In this document: one piece after another, positions 12,301 through 18,225 of the stretch | Layout: every line of letters begins with the position of its first letter | Position numbering within the stretch: position 1 is the stretch's first letter | Assembly: GCA_021463505.1 (NCBI GenBank) | Contig: JAJTYR010000034.1 | Coordinates: 1 to 36,222 of the forward strand | From: Burkholderiaceae bacterium | Lineage (GTDB): Bacteria; Pseudomonadota; Gammaproteobacteria; Burkholderiales; Burkholderiaceae_E | DNA: 36,222 bases | Reading direction: 5' to 3' | The notes under the pieces: model-generated | The model's input: the letters and a program-made list of their open reading frames with translations, nothing else | Told to the model about the DNA's origin: nothing | Databases searched by the model: none | Program-made: the position numbers and the translations under genes

Positions 12301-13095
12301 GTGCTGGCGGGCGAAGGGAGACCCTGGCTGCGTGTGCGCCAAATCCGCGTTGTCGGAAGGCGGCCGGCGCGGACCGAAGCAGTGATCGCAGGTCCCGCTG
12401 CGCCGGTGCAGGCCGACTTCACCTTTGAGGAGGACGACGACAACCCGCAATGGCGTAGCCGCCAGGTCGATATCGGACGTCTCGACGCACTGCGCCAGCA
12501 GAGCGTGTGGGCGGCCGCTTCCGTCCGGCGCAACAACAAGATCGCCAGCCGCAAAGTGCAGTCCAGGTTCGTGTATCGCACGCCCGAGGTCTTCCTGCAG
12601 GAGCAGATCTCGCCAAACCTCCTGCGCCGCCGGACGATTCGATTCAGCCCGGTGTCGGCCCTTACCCTGCACGACCTTCTCATGCAGGGACTTTCGCCGG
12701 TCCTCGATGACTCGGGGGACCTGGAGCGATTGATACAGATCCGCGTCGACTACGAATCGGGGCAGCTCACGCAACTCGTGGAGGCAACCCTCGGCGCCGT
12801 CTCGGACGAGCCTGGCGTCAGCTTCACACCCGAGCCGGACCCGAAACTGTTGCTCACAAGCCTGCGTGTCGGTTCGGGGGCTGGCGCCATGGACGTGTCG
12901 AGACTCGCAAGCATGATCGAGAAGCTGCTTCTCGACATGTTCAAGGCGGAAGCCGTCGCCACGCGCCCCGACGGGGACAGGGGCTGCCTGGTGCTCAACG
13001 TCACGGTCCGCGCCTTCGAAGAGGGCAAGCCCGGCTTGCCGGTGTTGCGGCTCGAGAGACTGTGCCTCGACCTGCGGCATGTGACGGGCATCTAG
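3391..13095 (+). CDS. Giant beta-rich protein of unknown function (3234 residues)
   Basis: This is a single uninterrupted frame of 9.7 kb. AGGAG (3376-3380) lies 10 bases ahead of the ATG, which overlaps the lipoprotein gene's end. There is no signal peptide and no convincing transmembrane helix. Residues about 850-1450 consist of many short alternating strands rich in Phe, Leu, Asp and Gly (for example FALDFDLDLGSLGALAKK), suggesting a long repetitive beta structure. Strands near 1370-1440 are strongly hydrophobic. Later parts alternate acidic, Pro/Ala-rich and beta segments; one has a WRDVYGNRL-type motif seen in assorted large surface or secreted proteins. I see no nuclease, protease or NTPase motif. 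Conceivable roles are an elongated scaffold, a substrate or cargo for the downstream proteases, or a lipid-channel-like structure; none is shown. The family is not recognised, but the gene is surely real from its length and coupling. Confidence 0.85.
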   Translation: MVKYVRIGASRMYVPAAFERLVTAARIAFIRDEDQADPGTEIDVLGLLHRGAVVVYPTVTEAVATSLHSNLPRLLDEATLPGQRIRLAFLTASGGLRAGDTLSTDGAGVVVESPAFHVGDPAESNDTSWRLKIPARASIRVRGGAMVIDLSASDPDEGGMIVNGVRVPISMANRQVQVDLEGNARGTLRFGLELGDELLEHFGVGPRYFAQDSFDGSTLYTAASTYPLYRLGEEKRVFSCQLDIAAPHESEQLPRAHDAGATRARIPRSILLPPAEALRTNLHAVHGADVHLRAESSDDAPAGFALTSSPKAIAAVGGTNTAFIRSHYFCPIGSFSVATDGAQQQRLSLGLSNLETMAVQPAKDKLTFVPGHAAYDARVNALTATANGASGPALSDLEGLCLTSWVRLDVGDAAVSPTPLSIQPEGMQAYGATGGDAAAMSFSPARFPSPAEPFPIAPVLGVRGATAAQRLRLESEVVAKERRARIAKSGAFRPQADAERVPIVGSRTPQGFIAVRSVDGATWSKLLFTRTSKRQDAKGDWNELGDVGLAVGDADSGELMSEAMSRNRLMLVTTWGRLKELAFDLRSFKRMHIGGWGIQLSPFKEGHDPIVVLKYDGRPLRQLARHLDQWTSPEQFDPTGKLQERLLKTLDRAKAGDDLFGKLASRIDDPNWNGLLVLDAKLPLAGIPDAMKAIGAGLPPALEVPYLGLDVSGIDPDLPEKEPWRSALFGLVHHDEPDPAWEGDAESRVTMRVPRLILRVENDAIDRFDCAIQLRIPRLFDFESTEPDKILELKGRYESRVAEGKRQDTYIFEAAGSYEKRFGDKSVIRSLALSRLRLLTSPGQGKRTEGRFLIDGDITFNELAGVDLLGIEKLEFTDFAIDLGFFIEGARNLKLKFNYPNLKFDLDGFNTGSGRRTGSLPGFLRSFPLKLRGLRFGDFDLSRLGFLQLGNLVSTPDFEIGSDFKFALDFDLDLGSLGALAKKLERFKLQVLVGWKPIWIDNVFKKNRIAAGFRIDLGEGSGGIDLGLEGILRLRAERFNFKREKVDAKDLIILSADDCRLGVLGNEFPEDGKFSLFLFANLGDPKPWERPGWYASYKDPAARPPIAIEHLVLAQRVDVNLGDVTTTRDALAWLGKQETFDKSDPDAATKFIKFAGKDGIVRYDRNREWFIAFKGDFFEVCRIAVLLKDPDVYGAYVGLLAEDDPSQAVMSFDLLYQKLSDGVGRYVIEVGLPPGYRTIEVGAASVTIGMIRFEIFTDGGFLVDLGFPQHVDYSRSFAVQALIFIGKGGLYLGRTPPVTVANIPHGYGQVLRAGFAMKIGLGREFEYGPIRAGLSICVFGRIEGYFAASRRDASGHAVARYPYWMRLHGEMGIIAEIEGVVDLRLIRARLLVRVWVATGIVLETALPVLLYCEAGVSVAVEFVVGSFRVFGKRIRITIMLRYSTTLRFEYTLPARVPTFGANTAMLAAYSEKAALADWIMPTDPVRLGVEPAAMGLRLGYDLTRADGGRLVAVPTLMWIEGDGQNAGALPFATLARALIGWAALRGSPDAPTALDVVIRKGSDSAGSSAFAFDELQRSVRSLDDVPLEQLELLLEIVLKDSKIAHVVETGDVAARGYVFPVPYGLRFEREHNGAQDEFDYASLGVIDEQSVAAMLRKFERQFMEVEPRAAADAHAFSAGAEPLVRYVFRSWCAALALAVLDAARSEWKLNTVYEDRSLREVLDKVPEQQWKNAAARAGRLLLSGVRVDDGGASVPLFERAGLFVGVPAGGKTQLRLVEPLRPKWFTVAMSELELDTARVAAMTTAAVPIESKTVRPLAVRVLSRRFFLPPALEMRYDGASTMRLTRFSTDLLAQLGTTTFGHLVFSAQDPATSPAATPAGKGTALQRPRAAMALEIGLQRVVSGRDGAKVVHLPGAFQVVGAREADRLGLDAIMALDSAGIEALKLADSQLYLGWRTGSADDEYVRLLPVPPDAREQVLVTRSTVSVQRRPYMELAALAVTPSPEEIFRADFTPRLRFALLYLLQRAAIVNATGTHLILPQALAKPLEELFDVVAGEGRERIDLMLTFVFADDAKVPAGALNAASFDLPADVQVLQRPRVAVVELATVPDVAAPGWREDNMLEAVSLRPAGTELVRTWRHRAEVGASEVATEAELGQYLAARFDMQEFEVTDAASGKPLIHASDALPQASEEAVPAAYPEQMRAWLAAEKPAEFKDADDLRYDVIVPLSRLLAPDENAPSPYAAVGRLFKVDLGWRDVYGNRLGTGGWSATIEHRYTDPLVGVGAWPCIQSRVFPGAAGSRELVLELAVDESAFPREGDRDVTARELLRILHQLRDPNTSVRALSSLQSNAARPIDRDALARFVARLREDLLAGNVPSLPRWQSSFRWDIGTDQPFHAVDLRIALARPEHLVGQVNPERDSAPIPGALKVESPVRLVASIDAFEGGKPSSNQLAAEFQAAFAFEEGGEPRKYWLARGAAQQGESEWWAVDDRVFPAVDEAPAVAYAMPPLARALMSGQVQLRAIGRLDEADTNYLKNTFDASEEKNVTVQAVDRDVDQLMSGFLDRVEAFLSAANAPVTATVPTAPGVDASPFERVAREKARLLDIRGEDPPLLRELWPVFEGEAGTPAGWKAARDELREACAQHLQRFYEVGCVVSKSLRPRAPAGWFTATGNDRPKLYGQLAFGGADAGAPTAFRAMTRGVPLEATSMQLAAAVIPESKDPSAQLGPLRYRLTHVERLVTVAEEGRLAPSRWLTIVPLPEQTLPVIEVAAPIVAPFPVRRVPRNPTLDRPVVHAYDDEPAQTYAQQVALARRWTYGFDVGAEFLGRRTVADTGELLEGDEVCARLVYNASVGSVPPALETSASPLVPGLFEALVEHEREVEPYWKTIIGEAGRQASNAASAGADPELRFRNACHRFANSVKKVVDVFGKVAAQAAQESVDQDRFVLTHNGLTTRIRFVDHMADDAPWPVLAGEGRPWLRVRQIRVVGRRPARTEAVIAGPAAPVQADFTFEEDDDNPQWRSRQVDIGRLDALRQQSVWAAASVRRNNKIASRKVQSRFVYRTPEVFLQEQISPNLLRRRTIRFSPVSALTLHDLLMQGLSPVLDDSGDLERLIQIRVDYESGQLTQLVEATLGAVSDEPGVSFTPEPDPKLLLTSLRVGSGAGAMDVSRLASMIEKLLLDMFKAEAVATRPDGDRGCLVLNVTVRAFEEGKPGLPVLRLERLCLDLRHVTGI

Positions 13096-13136
13096 GCACG
13101 CGGGGCGACACGACGAATCCAGAAGGAGACGATGCC

Positions 13137-13886
13137 ATGGCCAGACCACCGAAGCCCCCATCCCGCAAGACCCCGGCGCGCAGTAGCCGCACCGCGTTGG
13201 GCAGGACGCTCGCACAGGAACTGTCGGACGTGCTGCGCGTCGTGCGGGAGCACCCGGCTGCCTTCCCGCAGGCGGCGGATCGCACGCGAATCTCGTTATC
13301 GCTCGAGTCGGGCGCGCGGCTGGAGCTCGAAGTCACCGGCCGCCCATGGACCGGGCCCGCCGCCGAGGAGGAAGGGCATGTATGCCTTTTCCACGAGCTC
13401 GTAGAGCCCACGTTCGAGGCGTTTGCCTCCATCGATGACCTCGACCTTGCCGCTTCCGCCAAGGCCGGGGCGCAGAACCTGCAGGAACAGTTCCCGAACG
13501 ACGTGAAGTTCACGAGCGGCAGGCGCAGCATCGAGCGGCAGGCCTCGGCAATGGCGCCGAACGTCGCGAAGAACCGCAAGTGGATCGAACAGACATACAA
13601 AGCGTCCCCCCAGCGCACCGCCTTGCAAAAGTGGGTGGACGACCATCCTACGGCGACGACGGCCGCGGCGATTGCAGCGGGCCTTGAGGGCGTGATGAAG
13701 TCCTGGACCGAGGCCCAGCAGCGCAATTTTTCGCGCCACATTACTGGCGACGCATTCGATGTCCAGCCGGTCGCAGGCGCGCAAGGCGAGAAGATCAAGC
13801 AAGCGATTGCAAAGCTTCCGAAGTTGAACTGGCATACGTTTCAGGAAGGTGGTCTCGAAATCTGGCATGCGCAATTCGATACATGA
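13137..13886 (+). CDS. Putative M15/LAS-type zinc metallopeptidase
   Basis: The protein has 249 residues; AAGGAG (13123-13128) lies 8 bases ahead of the ATG. The C-terminal half carries the hallmarks of the LAS/M15 family (D-Ala-D-Ala dipeptidases and carboxypeptidases): a FTSGRRSIERQ segment at 125-135, a SRHITGDAFDV motif at 199-209 matching SxHxxGxAxD with zinc ligands H201 and D208, and LEIWH at 240-244 matching ExWH with catalytic E241 and zinc ligand H244. The N-terminal 110 residues are basic and then beta-rich, and unrecognised. No signal peptide is visible, which is odd for a peptidoglycan enzyme and suggests a cytoplasmic target or a lysis-type role. It starts 41 bp after the giant gene and is probably in the same transcript. 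The family call rests on motifs only. Confidence 0.7.
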   Translation: MARPPKPPSRKTPARSSRTALGRTLAQELSDVLRVVREHPAAFPQAADRTRISLSLESGARLELEVTGRPWTGPAAEEEGHVCLFHELVEPTFEAFASIDDLDLAASAKAGAQNLQEQFPNDVKFTSGRRSIERQASAMAPNVAKNRKWIEQTYKASPQRTALQKWVDDHPTATTAAAIAAGLEGVMKSWTEAQQRNFSRHITGDAFDVQPVAGAQGEKIKQAIAKLPKLNWHTFQEGGLEIWHAQFDT

Positions 13887-13964
13887 AATTGGCAAGAGGT
13901 ATGCGGTTGTCGACTTGTAGTGTCTGAGACTGCGGAATCACACCCGCTCCCAAAGGAGAAAGCG

Positions 13965-15398
13965 ATGGCTCGTTCGCGTTCACGCACCGTCAAGTCTGCT
14001 CCCCCATCCACCCCGGCGGTCGGTGTCGGAATGGAAGCCAGCGGGGAGTTCACCGGCAAGTACCTCGTCCTGCTCCGCGACGATGGGGTCAAGGAGGGGC
14101 TTCAGGCAATCAGGGACGCCTCTGGCCTGAAGGAAGTGTGCAATGCCGCCGACTATGGCGGCGCAGCGGTCGAGATGGCCGAGGCGGAACGGGCGGAGGT
14201 CTTCCTCCTCGACAAGTTGAAGGTCGCAGTCGTAGATGCTGATCCGTCGCAGTTGGCTGAGTTGCAGGCGGCCGCAGCCGGGGACAAGGCAATCCTAGCG
14301 GTCGAGCCAGAGCGGATCATGTACGCACTTACCGACCCGGTCGCCGCCCAATTCCCGCTCGAGTACTTGCGGGGGTACAAAGATGCCGTGAACCATCTGT
14401 TCACCCAACTGACGGGCGGGACGGCGGTTGGGACGGCGGAGGTGGCGGCCGCGTTTGTGAACTCCGCCCAGTTCACTTGGGGGTTGCAGTCGACAGGGGC
14501 GCACCGGTCGCGGTTCAGTGGGAGGGGAGTCCGGGTCGCGGTCCTGGACACTGGGATGGACTTGAATCACCCCGATTTCGCCGGCCGCATCGTGCCCGCA
14601 CAGACCCAGTCGTTCGTCACCGGGCAGGCAGTAGACGATTTGAATGGACACGGCACGCACTGCATTGGCTCGGCCCTCGGCTTTCAACAGCTCGCATCTG
14701 GGGCAATGCGATACGGGTGTGCGTTCCGTGGCGACATCTTTGTCGGCAAGGTGCTGAGCAACGCTGGGTCGGGGGGAGACTCCGGCATCTTGGCCGGAAT
14801 CAACTGGGCAATCACCAACCAGTGTCGCGTGATCTCCATGTCCCTTGGCGCGCGTGTCCAGCCTGGTGAAACATTCTCGACGATCTACGAAAACGTGGCC
14901 CAACGAGCGCTACGGTCGAGCCCCGGTACTCTCATCGTGGCGGCGGCCGGGAACGACAGCCGCATCCCCGGCACCAACAACCGTTTTGAGCCGCCCAAAC
15001 CGGTCGGCCGACCGGCCAACTGCCCGTCCATCCTCGCGGTCGCCGCCGTGGATGCAAACTTGGGCATCGCTCCGTTCTCAAATGGTGGGATCAACCCGAG
15101 CGGTGGGGGTGTGGATATCGCTGGGCCAGGGGTAGGGGTGTTCTCCTCCGTACCAGATCCGTTCCCGTCTAACGTCCAGCCGAGTGGTCCTGGCCGCCCG
15201 TGGCCTCCCCGCTACCACTCGATCTCTGGCACCAGCATGGCCACCCCCCACGTTGCCGGAATCGCGGCTATGTGGCTTGAAGCCGGCGGACCTGGCACAA
15301 CAGCTCAGGCCCTGTGGCAACTCCTGACAGGGAACGCCCGCCGACTAACGCTACCAAGCCGTGACGTAGGTGCTGGCTTGGTCCAAGCGCCGACTTGA
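13965..15398 (+). CDS. Subtilisin-like serine protease (S8)
   Basis: The protein has 477 residues; AAAGGAG (13952-13958) lies 6 bases ahead of the ATG. The complete catalytic set is present: D195 in AVLDTGMDLNHPDF, H229 in NGHGTH, oxyanion N330 in AAAGN and S424 in GTSMATPHVAG. Residues about 30-120 (GKYLVLLRDDGVKEGL onward) resemble an I9-type propeptide, the intramolecular chaperone/inhibitor that subtilases cleave off. There is no secretion signal; the N-terminus is basic and Pro/Ser-rich, so the enzyme appears to act in the cytoplasm or leave by an unknown route. It lies 78 bp after the metallopeptidase gene and is followed by a stand-alone I9-like gene. Specificity cannot be read from the sequence. 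Confidence 0.92.
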   Translation: MARSRSRTVKSAPPSTPAVGVGMEASGEFTGKYLVLLRDDGVKEGLQAIRDASGLKEVCNAADYGGAAVEMAEAERAEVFLLDKLKVAVVDADPSQLAELQAAAAGDKAILAVEPERIMYALTDPVAAQFPLEYLRGYKDAVNHLFTQLTGGTAVGTAEVAAAFVNSAQFTWGLQSTGAHRSRFSGRGVRVAVLDTGMDLNHPDFAGRIVPAQTQSFVTGQAVDDLNGHGTHCIGSALGFQQLASGAMRYGCAFRGDIFVGKVLSNAGSGGDSGILAGINWAITNQCRVISMSLGARVQPGETFSTIYENVAQRALRSSPGTLIVAAAGNDSRIPGTNNRFEPPKPVGRPANCPSILAVAAVDANLGIAPFSNGGINPSGGGVDIAGPGVGVFSSVPDPFPSNVQPSGPGRPWPPRYHSISGTSMATPHVAGIAAMWLEAGGPGTTAQALWQLLTGNARRLTLPSRDVGAGLVQAPT

Positions 15399-15477
15399 TG
15401 CGCCGACGCCGAAATCGGATCCATCCGTTTCCAAATTCGTACGATGCTTGAGCGAGTAGCGTCTGGGGGTCTTCGTC

Positions 15478-15717
15478 ATGCCAAGAGAGAAACTGATCAC
15501 TGTCACGGTCCTAGTGGACGATGCCCACAAAGACGACCTATCCGGGCTGGTGGCAGCATTAAAGGATAAGGGGTTCGTTCTCAAGGACTCGCTTGAAGCT
15601 GTCGGAGTGCTAATTGGGACCGTACCCGCGACCTCCATGGCGGGTCTGTCGGCGGTTCCCGGTGTGTCGGCGGTCGAGCAGGAGCGAACGGACTACCACA
15701 CTCAGGAAGGACGATGA
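15478..15717 (+). CDS. Small I9-propeptide-like protein, possible protease inhibitor
   Basis: The protein has 79 residues. It has a beta-alpha-beta-beta-alpha-beta rhythm (LITVTVLVDDAHKDDL, a helix, GVLIGTVP, then LSAVPGVSAVEQE), and the phrase about a short distance to a V-x-x-VEQ strand is typical of I9 inhibitor/propeptide domains of subtilases. It sits 79 bp after the subtilase gene, so it may act in trans as that enzyme's inhibitor or folding helper. The ribosome site is weak (a GGGGG run near 15463). The fold assignment is by pattern and not certain, but a real gene is supported by its codon-like composition and position. Confidence 0.6.
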   Translation: MPREKLITVTVLVDDAHKDDLSGLVAALKDKGFVLKDSLEAVGVLIGTVPATSMAGLSAVPGVSAVEQERTDYHTQEGR

Positions 15718-15959
15718 GGCGACCGAGAACACCGCTGCCTCCGACTCGACGGTGCGGTAGGTTGAGGGAAGTCATGGTCTGCCTTTCGCAGGGTAGCGTT
15801 GTGGCTGGTAGCGGTGATGCAGCCTCAATGGAACTTTGCGATGTGACTACTACGCAGCAAACTTCCTCGGCTTTGCGCAACTTGCCGCCATCACCATCTT
15901 GCCGAGGCAGTTCTGAGTGGTTCTAGCCTGAACTGACGCGCGAGCCCAGGAGGGTCCAC

Positions 15960-18203
15960 ATGGCATCCAAAGAAGAGAACATTGGGCAGTTCCTTGCCCG
16001 CTTAATGCGGGAGGACCGAGGCGAGCGATTGATGAGAACGATCCAGCGCCCGGGTCTCGAAAGCGCTGAGTCGCCTGCCGCTGCGCAGGCCCGCACGCTC
16101 GCCGAGGCGGGCTTGACGAACATCCGCGACGGCAGGCTGCCGTCGTCGGAGCAGATCGCCGGCATCGAGGCCATCATCCTGCCGGACATACGACCGGTGC
16201 TCGACGTCGTCGATGGCGATTTTCGGACGGACCACCCGCTGTGGCTGAAGCTCAACGACGACCAGGCGATTAGGGGCGTCCTGTTGCCCGCAATTTCGTC
16301 GGTGGGCCGCATCGAGCTTCCCGGGAACCGCCAGTACCCGTACGGGGGCACCGGCTTTGTGGTCGGCAAGAACCTGGTCATGACCAATCGCCATGTCGCC
16401 GCGATATTCGCGTCGGGGTTAGGCGAGCGGAACCTGTCGTTCAAGCCGGGGTTCCGCGCCGGCATCGATTTTCTGCGCGAGCTCGATCGCCCACCGGGCC
16501 GCACGCTGATGGTCAGGCGTTTGGTGATGATTCACCCGTACTGGGACATGGCGCTGCTGGAGGTCGAAGGCCTGCCGGCGAACGCACAACCACTTCGCCT
16601 GTCGCTGCGCGACATCCCTGCGGATTCGATGGTCGAGGTGGCAGCGATCGGGTACCCGGCCTTCGACTCCCGCAACGATCGCGATGTCCAGAACGACCTC
16701 TTTAGGCGCGTGTTCGGCGTCAAGCGGCTGCAGCCAGGCACTTTCGGAGGGCGCCAGCGCACGGAGAGCTTCGGAAAGATGGTGGAGGCTTCGCGTCACA
16801 ACTGCTCGACGCTCGGCGGTAATTCGGGATCGGCGCTCATCGACCTGCTGAGCGGAGAGGTCATGGCGCTCCACTTCGGCGGGCGATATCGCGACATCAA
16901 CTACGGCGTACCTGCCTTCGAGTTGGCACGCGACCAACGCGTGGTCGACGCGGGCGTCACCTTTGCGAGCCCGGGCGCCAGCGGCGGTCGACCCGAATGG
17001 GAAGACTGGTGGTCGCAAGTTGGCGAGTCAACGCGCGATCCGGTCTCCGGCCGCGGCACACCAACCTCGTCGCCATCGCCGCGGGGCCCGTCGTTTGGCG
17101 CGGCGGCCGCGCGCGTGCGGCCGGACGGTTCGATTCACTTCGTCGTGCCGTTGCACGTGACGCTCCGCCTCGGCGACGCCGCCGCCGGCGTGACGATCGA
17201 CACCGGCACACCGCCTGACGCCGGAACGGACGGCACGGTCGAGCGCCTCGCGGAGCCCTGGCACGACGAGGACTACGATTCCCGCACTGGATATGACGCG
17301 GACTTCCTGGACATCAAAGTGCCGATGCCAATAGCCACCGACCCCACTACGGTCGCCGTCACGCTCGATGGAAGCCGGGTGCTGCGCTACCAGAACTTCT
17401 CCATCGTCATGCATGCAAAGCGGAAGATTGCGCTGTTCACCGCGTCCAACGTCACCGCCGACAAGCGGCTCAAGAAGCCCGAACCAGGCCGCTCGTATAC
17501 GCGGAAGGGGCTCTCCGGCCTGGGCGAGAGCGACCAGGAGCGCTGGTTCGTGGATCCGCGCATGAGCGACGAGTACCAGCTGCCCGACGTGTTCTACACG
17601 CGCGACGACGGCGCATTTGACAAGGGCCACATCGTGCGCCGCGAGGACGTCGCGTGGGGAAAGACCTACGCCGAGCTCAGGCGCGCAAACGGCGACACCT
17701 ATCACGTGACCAACTGCTCGCCGCAGGTCGCCGGCTTCAATCGAAGTGCCCTTGGTGAGGACAACTGGGGTGATCTCGAGGACCACGTACTGAAGGGCGC
17801 CGCAACCGAGCGCTATTGTCAGTTTTCGGGGCCAGTCCTCGATCCGGCCGACGAGGTTTTCGTCGGGCGCGCCGGGGGCCGGGCTAGGGTCAGGGTGAAG
17901 ATCCCTTCGCGCTACTGGAAGGTGCTCGTCGTTCAGACTTCAGAGGGGCTCGCGAGCTACGGCTTCGTTCTCGAGCAGGACCTGTCCGACGTCCCGCTTG
18001 AGGAGTTCGTTGTTCCCGAGAACTTCGCGCGCTTCATGGAGCCGATCGCCGACATCCAGGCGGTGGCGGGCGTCAGGTTTCCCGATGTCGTGCTGAGCGC
18101 CGATAGGTTCGGGACCGACGAAGGCGTCGAAGTGGCGCTCGGGGCTGGTGTGAAGCGCCGATCGAAGACCCCGGAGGCGATCACCGAAGGCCTGATCGTC
18201 TGA
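15960..18203 (+). CDS. Trypsin-like protease fused to DNA/RNA non-specific endonuclease
   Basis: The protein has 747 residues; AGGAGG (15948-15953) lies 6 bases ahead of the ATG. Residues about 1-115 are a helical N-terminal part. Residues about 125-335 form an S1/trypsin-like domain with an intact triad: H145 in MTNRHV, D196 in YWDMALL and S289 in GGNSGSA. A Gly/Pro/Ser-rich linker (about 355-380) is followed by a short beta segment. The C-terminal part (about 470-715) is a NucA/EndoG-type beta-beta-alpha-metal nuclease: DKGHIVRRED gives the catalytic H557, and NCSPQVAGFNR gives the metal-binding N594, with W603 and LED following. There is no signal peptide. It is presumably an effector whose nuclease may be released or activated by proteolysis; that is inference. 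A 242-bp gap with nothing recognisable precedes it. Confidence 0.9.
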   Translation: MASKEENIGQFLARLMREDRGERLMRTIQRPGLESAESPAAAQARTLAEAGLTNIRDGRLPSSEQIAGIEAIILPDIRPVLDVVDGDFRTDHPLWLKLNDDQAIRGVLLPAISSVGRIELPGNRQYPYGGTGFVVGKNLVMTNRHVAAIFASGLGERNLSFKPGFRAGIDFLRELDRPPGRTLMVRRLVMIHPYWDMALLEVEGLPANAQPLRLSLRDIPADSMVEVAAIGYPAFDSRNDRDVQNDLFRRVFGVKRLQPGTFGGRQRTESFGKMVEASRHNCSTLGGNSGSALIDLLSGEVMALHFGGRYRDINYGVPAFELARDQRVVDAGVTFASPGASGGRPEWEDWWSQVGESTRDPVSGRGTPTSSPSPRGPSFGAAAARVRPDGSIHFVVPLHVTLRLGDAAAGVTIDTGTPPDAGTDGTVERLAEPWHDEDYDSRTGYDADFLDIKVPMPIATDPTTVAVTLDGSRVLRYQNFSIVMHAKRKIALFTASNVTADKRLKKPEPGRSYTRKGLSGLGESDQERWFVDPRMSDEYQLPDVFYTRDDGAFDKGHIVRREDVAWGKTYAELRRANGDTYHVTNCSPQVAGFNRSALGEDNWGDLEDHVLKGAATERYCQFSGPVLDPADEVFVGRAGGRARVRVKIPSRYWKVLVVQTSEGLASYGFVLEQDLSDVPLEEFVVPENFARFMEPIADIQAVAGVRFPDVVLSADRFGTDEGVEVALGAGVKRRSKTPEAITEGLIV

Positions 18204-18225
18204 GCGACGCGCCGGGCTGCAGGTC

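Noticed and set aside
3391-13095. Tc-toxin, Rhs or contractile-tail protein
   Set aside because: No YD repeats, no Rhs core, no tail-sheath or baseplate partners nearby, and none of the usual toxin-complex partners; large size alone is not evidence.
12013-13215. Open frame of 400 codons on the - strand
   Set aside because: It crosses the end of the giant gene and the start of the metallopeptidase gene, both well supported on the + strand; composition is shadow-like.
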